Shown here: piece after piece, positions 4,484 to 6,713 of the stretch
Layout: the number at the start of each line of letters is the position of its first letter
Position numbering within the stretch: position 1 is the first letter of the stretch
Assembly (NCBI GenBank): GCA_025964215.1
Contig: JAOPZG010000613.1
Location: 1-6,713 of the forward strand
Direction: 5' to 3'
DNA: 6,713 bases
From: Conexibacter sp.
GTDB taxonomy: Bacteria > Actinomycetota > Thermoleophilia > Solirubrobacterales > Solirubrobacteraceae
Made by a program: the position numbers and the translations under genes
The notes under the pieces: model-generated
The model's database searches: none
The model's input: only the letters and a program-made list of their open reading frames with translations
What the model was told of the DNA's origin: nothing

Positions 4484-6713
4484 GGATTGGGAGCCACACC
4501 GGAGAAGGGCGATGGGCCGGAGGGTTGGGTGGGGTAGTGCAAATCGGTCAACGACTTCCAGATCGCGCAGTACGCCTTCCTCGGTTGCGGGTTGAGCGTA
4601 CCGCTGTTGTTCGAAGAGATCCCGTAGGGGCGGGTCCCGGTCACATCGGCCCCGGTGTCGAATCCATCTGCGGCGATAAGGCCGGTGTCGAAGTCGCCTT
4701 CATAGCCGGTGACGACCGGATTCGGGCCAGCTGAGACGACGCTGTGAGCAGACTCGGTGAGGCTGTAAAGGGTGAACCACCTGGCGTCGCCATACCGCGC
4801 CTCCGCCATCGCCTTCGGATAAAGGCCGTTGGGAAGCGGGATGCCGTGGGGCTCCGGATCGAGCTGGCCGCGAACCCCGGCGCGCTGGGCCTCTGTGTGG
4901 ATGGCGGCCGACGGCTTGGCGCCCTTAAGCGGCAGGTTCAGGTACCCGAACTCCGTGATGTACAGCGGGACTTTGCCCGGCGAGGAACCGGAGGTCGACA
5001 GCCACGAGGAGCCCGAGGTTCCGGAGACTCCCTTCTTGTCATAGAGGTACTGCAGTGTCGCCTGGATGCCGCTCAACCGCTGATGCTTGGGGTCGCGCAA
5101 CGGGGCACGGAGCTTGCCGATCCCGTCCTCCGACGGGATCCCGCGATGGTTGGGGCTGATCCTGTGCTGGTAAGGGTGCATCGCCAACCCGTCTGCCTGA
5201 ACGCGGGCGGTGTCGCCCGTCACCGGTTGTACCGCTGCCGCCAAGTAGTCCATCGCGGTGTAGCCATGGTGATGGGTCTTCGGTCCCGTAGCGGGCTGCG
5301 CGGAGTTGAGCTGCTCTGAGAGCTCGCCGATGAAGACCGGCACGGTGGAGTTGACCGTGCGGATCCCGTGGTAGCCCGCGAGGTAGAGCGAGCGGTAGAG
5401 ACGCGCGGTCAGGATGGGCTTCACCAGCCCGTTGCTGTCGAGACCCGTCGCCAGGAAGTGAGGCTTCTTGCCTCCGAGGTTCGGCTCGTTCCAGATCGCG
5501 TACGTGTCCGCCTGGCCGTTGAACTTCTGCGCGACCGCGGTGACGAACGCCTCGAACTTGGCCGGGTCGGGGTTGACGCCGGTGGAAGGCGAGTTGGGGT
5601 CGCAATCCCGGGATGAGCTGAAGTTGTCCATCTTGCACTGCTTGGCCACCGAGCCCGTGATCGTGAGATGCACTGCGAGCGAGCGAGGGCAGTTGGGGTT
5701 GTTGGCGATCTTGGTCGCCTTGATGGCGTCGATGGCGTCGATGAGGCGCTGCCAGTTGTAGGTCGGCGTAGACCCCGCGTTCTCGAAGATGCCCCAGTAG
5801 ACGTTGAGCCGAACGACCTCGGCCCCGAGAAGCGCGATCCGCTGCGCCGCACGGACGGGATCGACCGTCGGGTTGTAGAGGAACCTCCCGTCGTCTGCGG
5901 CGGCGATCTTCATCGTGCTGGAGTTGTGGCACTCGTCGGGCCCGTCCACCGCGAGCGGCGCGGCGAAGGAGGGAGATGTCGCAGCCGCCGGCGCCGGGTC
6001 GTCGGCGACGCTCTCGCCTTGCGGCACCTGCTCGTGCGAGCGGGCGACGTACATCGCGCTGTTGGACGTATCGCGTGAGATGAGGTCGGACTTGCCGTCG
6101 CCTCCGATGTCGCCGGTGCTTAGCGCACGATTCTGCGACCACGCGCCCCAGATCACGCCCGTGCTGAAGCCCATGCCCGTGGAGGTCTGGCTGCTTGAGC
6201 GGACGTAGACCGATGTCCCCCCGCTTGGGCGGTAGATAAGGTCGGCCTCGCCATCGCCGTCGACGTCGGTCGCTCCGAAGTCGGCGTTGGCGGGAATCGT
6301 CCATGTGCCGGAGTCGAGGTCGAAGCTCAGGCCCGAGCTGATGCCGACTCGCACCGCGCCGCTGTTGACGTCGCGGCCGACCGCGTCGGCGTAGCCGTCG
6401 CCGTCGATGTCGGCGAGGATGAACGTGTAACCGGCAGGCCAGGGGCCGCCGTCCAGGCGATCGGTTGCCGCGGAGCCGTCGGTCAGCACGATTTGCGTCT
6501 GTCCCGTCGTCGGGTTCTCGCCGACGACGTCGCCGTTGGTGTCCCCGTCGACGTCCGCCACGCGCATCACGGAGTAGCTCGGCGCGAGGGTGGTCAGCGC
6601 GGTGGCCGCACCGAACGTCGTGCCGGTTGAGCGTCCGACTGCGACGTTGCCGGCGCTGTCGCGACCGACGAGGTCAGCGAAGCCGTCACCGTCGATGTCG
6701 TCGAGGTTGAAGT
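4474..6713 (-). CDS. Secreted FG-GAP repeat glycoside hydrolase (clan-A TIM barrel), 5' end outside window
   Basis: The frame is open to the right edge, so the true start, and any signal peptide, lie beyond 6713; the ATG near 6567 is internal. At least 745 residues are visible. The first about 215 hold five FG-GAP/VCBS-type repeats with calcium-loop motifs DIDGDG, DVDGDT, DIDGDG, DVDGDG and DIGGDG. After an Ala/Pro-rich linker comes a TIM-barrel hydrolase: VVRLNVYWGIFENA, then YAIWNEPNL, whose Glu (codon 5485-5487) fits the acid/base on strand 4. LAMHPYQHR follows, then PLYITEFGY, whose Glu (codon 4951-4953) fits the nucleophile on strand 7. This is the retaining clan GH-A layout, near GH5/GH39; the exact family and sugar are not decidable here. 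It should act outside the cell on a polysaccharide. The C-terminus ends PNPCS and overlaps the propeller gene by 10 nt. Confidence 0.85.
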   Translation of the reverse strand, partial: FNLDDIDGDGFADLVGRDSAGNVAVGRSTGTTFGAATALTTLAPSYSVMRVADVDGDTNGDVVGENPTTGQTQIVLTDGSAATDRLDGGPWPAGYTFILADIDGDGYADAVGRDVNSGAVRVGISSGLSFDLDSGTWTIPANADFGATDVDGDGEADLIYRPSGGTSVYVRSSSQTSTGMGFSTGVIWGAWSQNRALSTGDIGGDGKSDLISRDTSNSAMYVARSHEQVPQGESVADDPAPAAATSPSFAAPLAVDGPDECHNSSTMKIAAADDGRFLYNPTVDPVRAAQRIALLGAEVVRLNVYWGIFENAGSTPTYNWQRLIDAIDAIKATKIANNPNCPRSLAVHLTITGSVAKQCKMDNFSSSRDCDPNSPSTGVNPDPAKFEAFVTAVAQKFNGQADTYAIWNEPNLGGKKPHFLATGLDSNGLVKPILTARLYRSLYLAGYHGIRTVNSTVPVFIGELSEQLNSAQPATGPKTHHHGYTAMDYLAAAVQPVTGDTARVQADGLAMHPYQHRISPNHRGIPSEDGIGKLRAPLRDPKHQRLSGIQATLQYLYDKKGVSGTSGSSWLSTSGSSPGKVPLYITEFGYLNLPLKGAKPSAAIHTEAQRAGVRGQLDPEPHGIPLPNGLYPKAMAEARYGDARWFTLYSLTESAHSVVSAGPNPVVTGYEGDFDTGLIAADGFDTGADVTGTRPYGISSNNSGTLNPQPRKAYCAIWKSLTDLHYPTQPSGPSPFSGVAPNPCS
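6094..6713 (-). repeat. FG-GAP/VCBS repeat array with 48-residue period
   Basis: The aspartate loops fall at 6682-6699, 6538-6555, 6394-6411, 6250-6267 and 6094-6111. The first three intervals are exactly 144 nt (48 residues), and the last is 156 nt (52 residues). Each loop is followed by a (A/G/S)D.(V/I)..(R/E) segment such as ADLVGRD or GDVVGEN. The final unit has D to G in its third loop position (DIGGDG), so it may bind calcium poorly. FG-GAP repeats usually form one blade each of a seven-bladed propeller, so more units probably lie beyond the right edge. Confidence 0.8.

Noticed and set aside
4474..6570. Hydrolase gene starting near 6570
   Set aside because: The frame continues upstream through another complete FG-GAP unit to the window edge, so this is an internal codon.
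1..6713. tRNA, rRNA, CRISPR arrays or known riboswitches
   Set aside because: No cloverleaf, ribosomal sequence, regularly spaced direct repeats or recognised riboswitch core was seen on either strand by eye.

Overview
The window is GC-rich DNA with long open reading frames on both strands, TTG/GTG/ATG starts and many Sec-type signal peptides. The gene styles are a sigma factor with a C-terminal membrane anchor, an Excalibur/NucA-NucB secreted nuclease, an FG-GAP repeat glycoside hydrolase, and a secreted protein whose mature end reads GGYDVHACNSAVGGGANHSW. Together they resemble soil Actinomycetota, most likely class Thermoleophilia (Solirubrobacterales-like). That placement rests on recalled gene style and is tentative. 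All apparently intact genes lie on the minus strand; the only plus-strand gene is a broken recombinase.

Layout from right to left (direction of transcription). At 6713-4474 is the in-window part of a large secreted protein: five FG-GAP/VCBS-type repeats followed by a clan-A TIM-barrel glycoside hydrolase domain. Its 3' end overlaps by 10 nt the next gene (4483-3104), a secreted beta-propeller-like protein of unknown function. At 2797-3141, on the plus strand, is the N-terminal remnant of a serine recombinase with no usable start codon and no body. It meets the propeller gene tail to tail. At 2674-1886 is a secreted nuclease made of an Excalibur calcium-binding domain, a Pro/Thr-rich linker and a NucA/NucB nuclease domain. 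A gene-free leader follows (about 1885-1534), holding inverted repeats and a small ORF with a strong Shine-Dalgarno sequence. At 1533-223 is an ECF-like sigma factor fused to a helical segment, one membrane helix and a Thr/Pro-rich presumed extracellular tail. Its stop codon overlaps, as GTGA, the GTG start of a secreted protein that runs off the left edge (226 to <1).

The best candidate for an unusual system is the left-hand pair. The sigma factor appears to carry its own membrane anchor and outside tail, and it is translationally coupled to a secreted protein, with a structured leader and overlapping upstream ORF in front. A surface-signalling module in which an outside event frees the sigma domain is a reasonable hypothesis but is not shown by sequence alone. 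The right-hand pair looks like a secreted polysaccharide-degrading or surface-remodelling operon. The nuclease is probably an independent nutrient-scavenging or competition gene.
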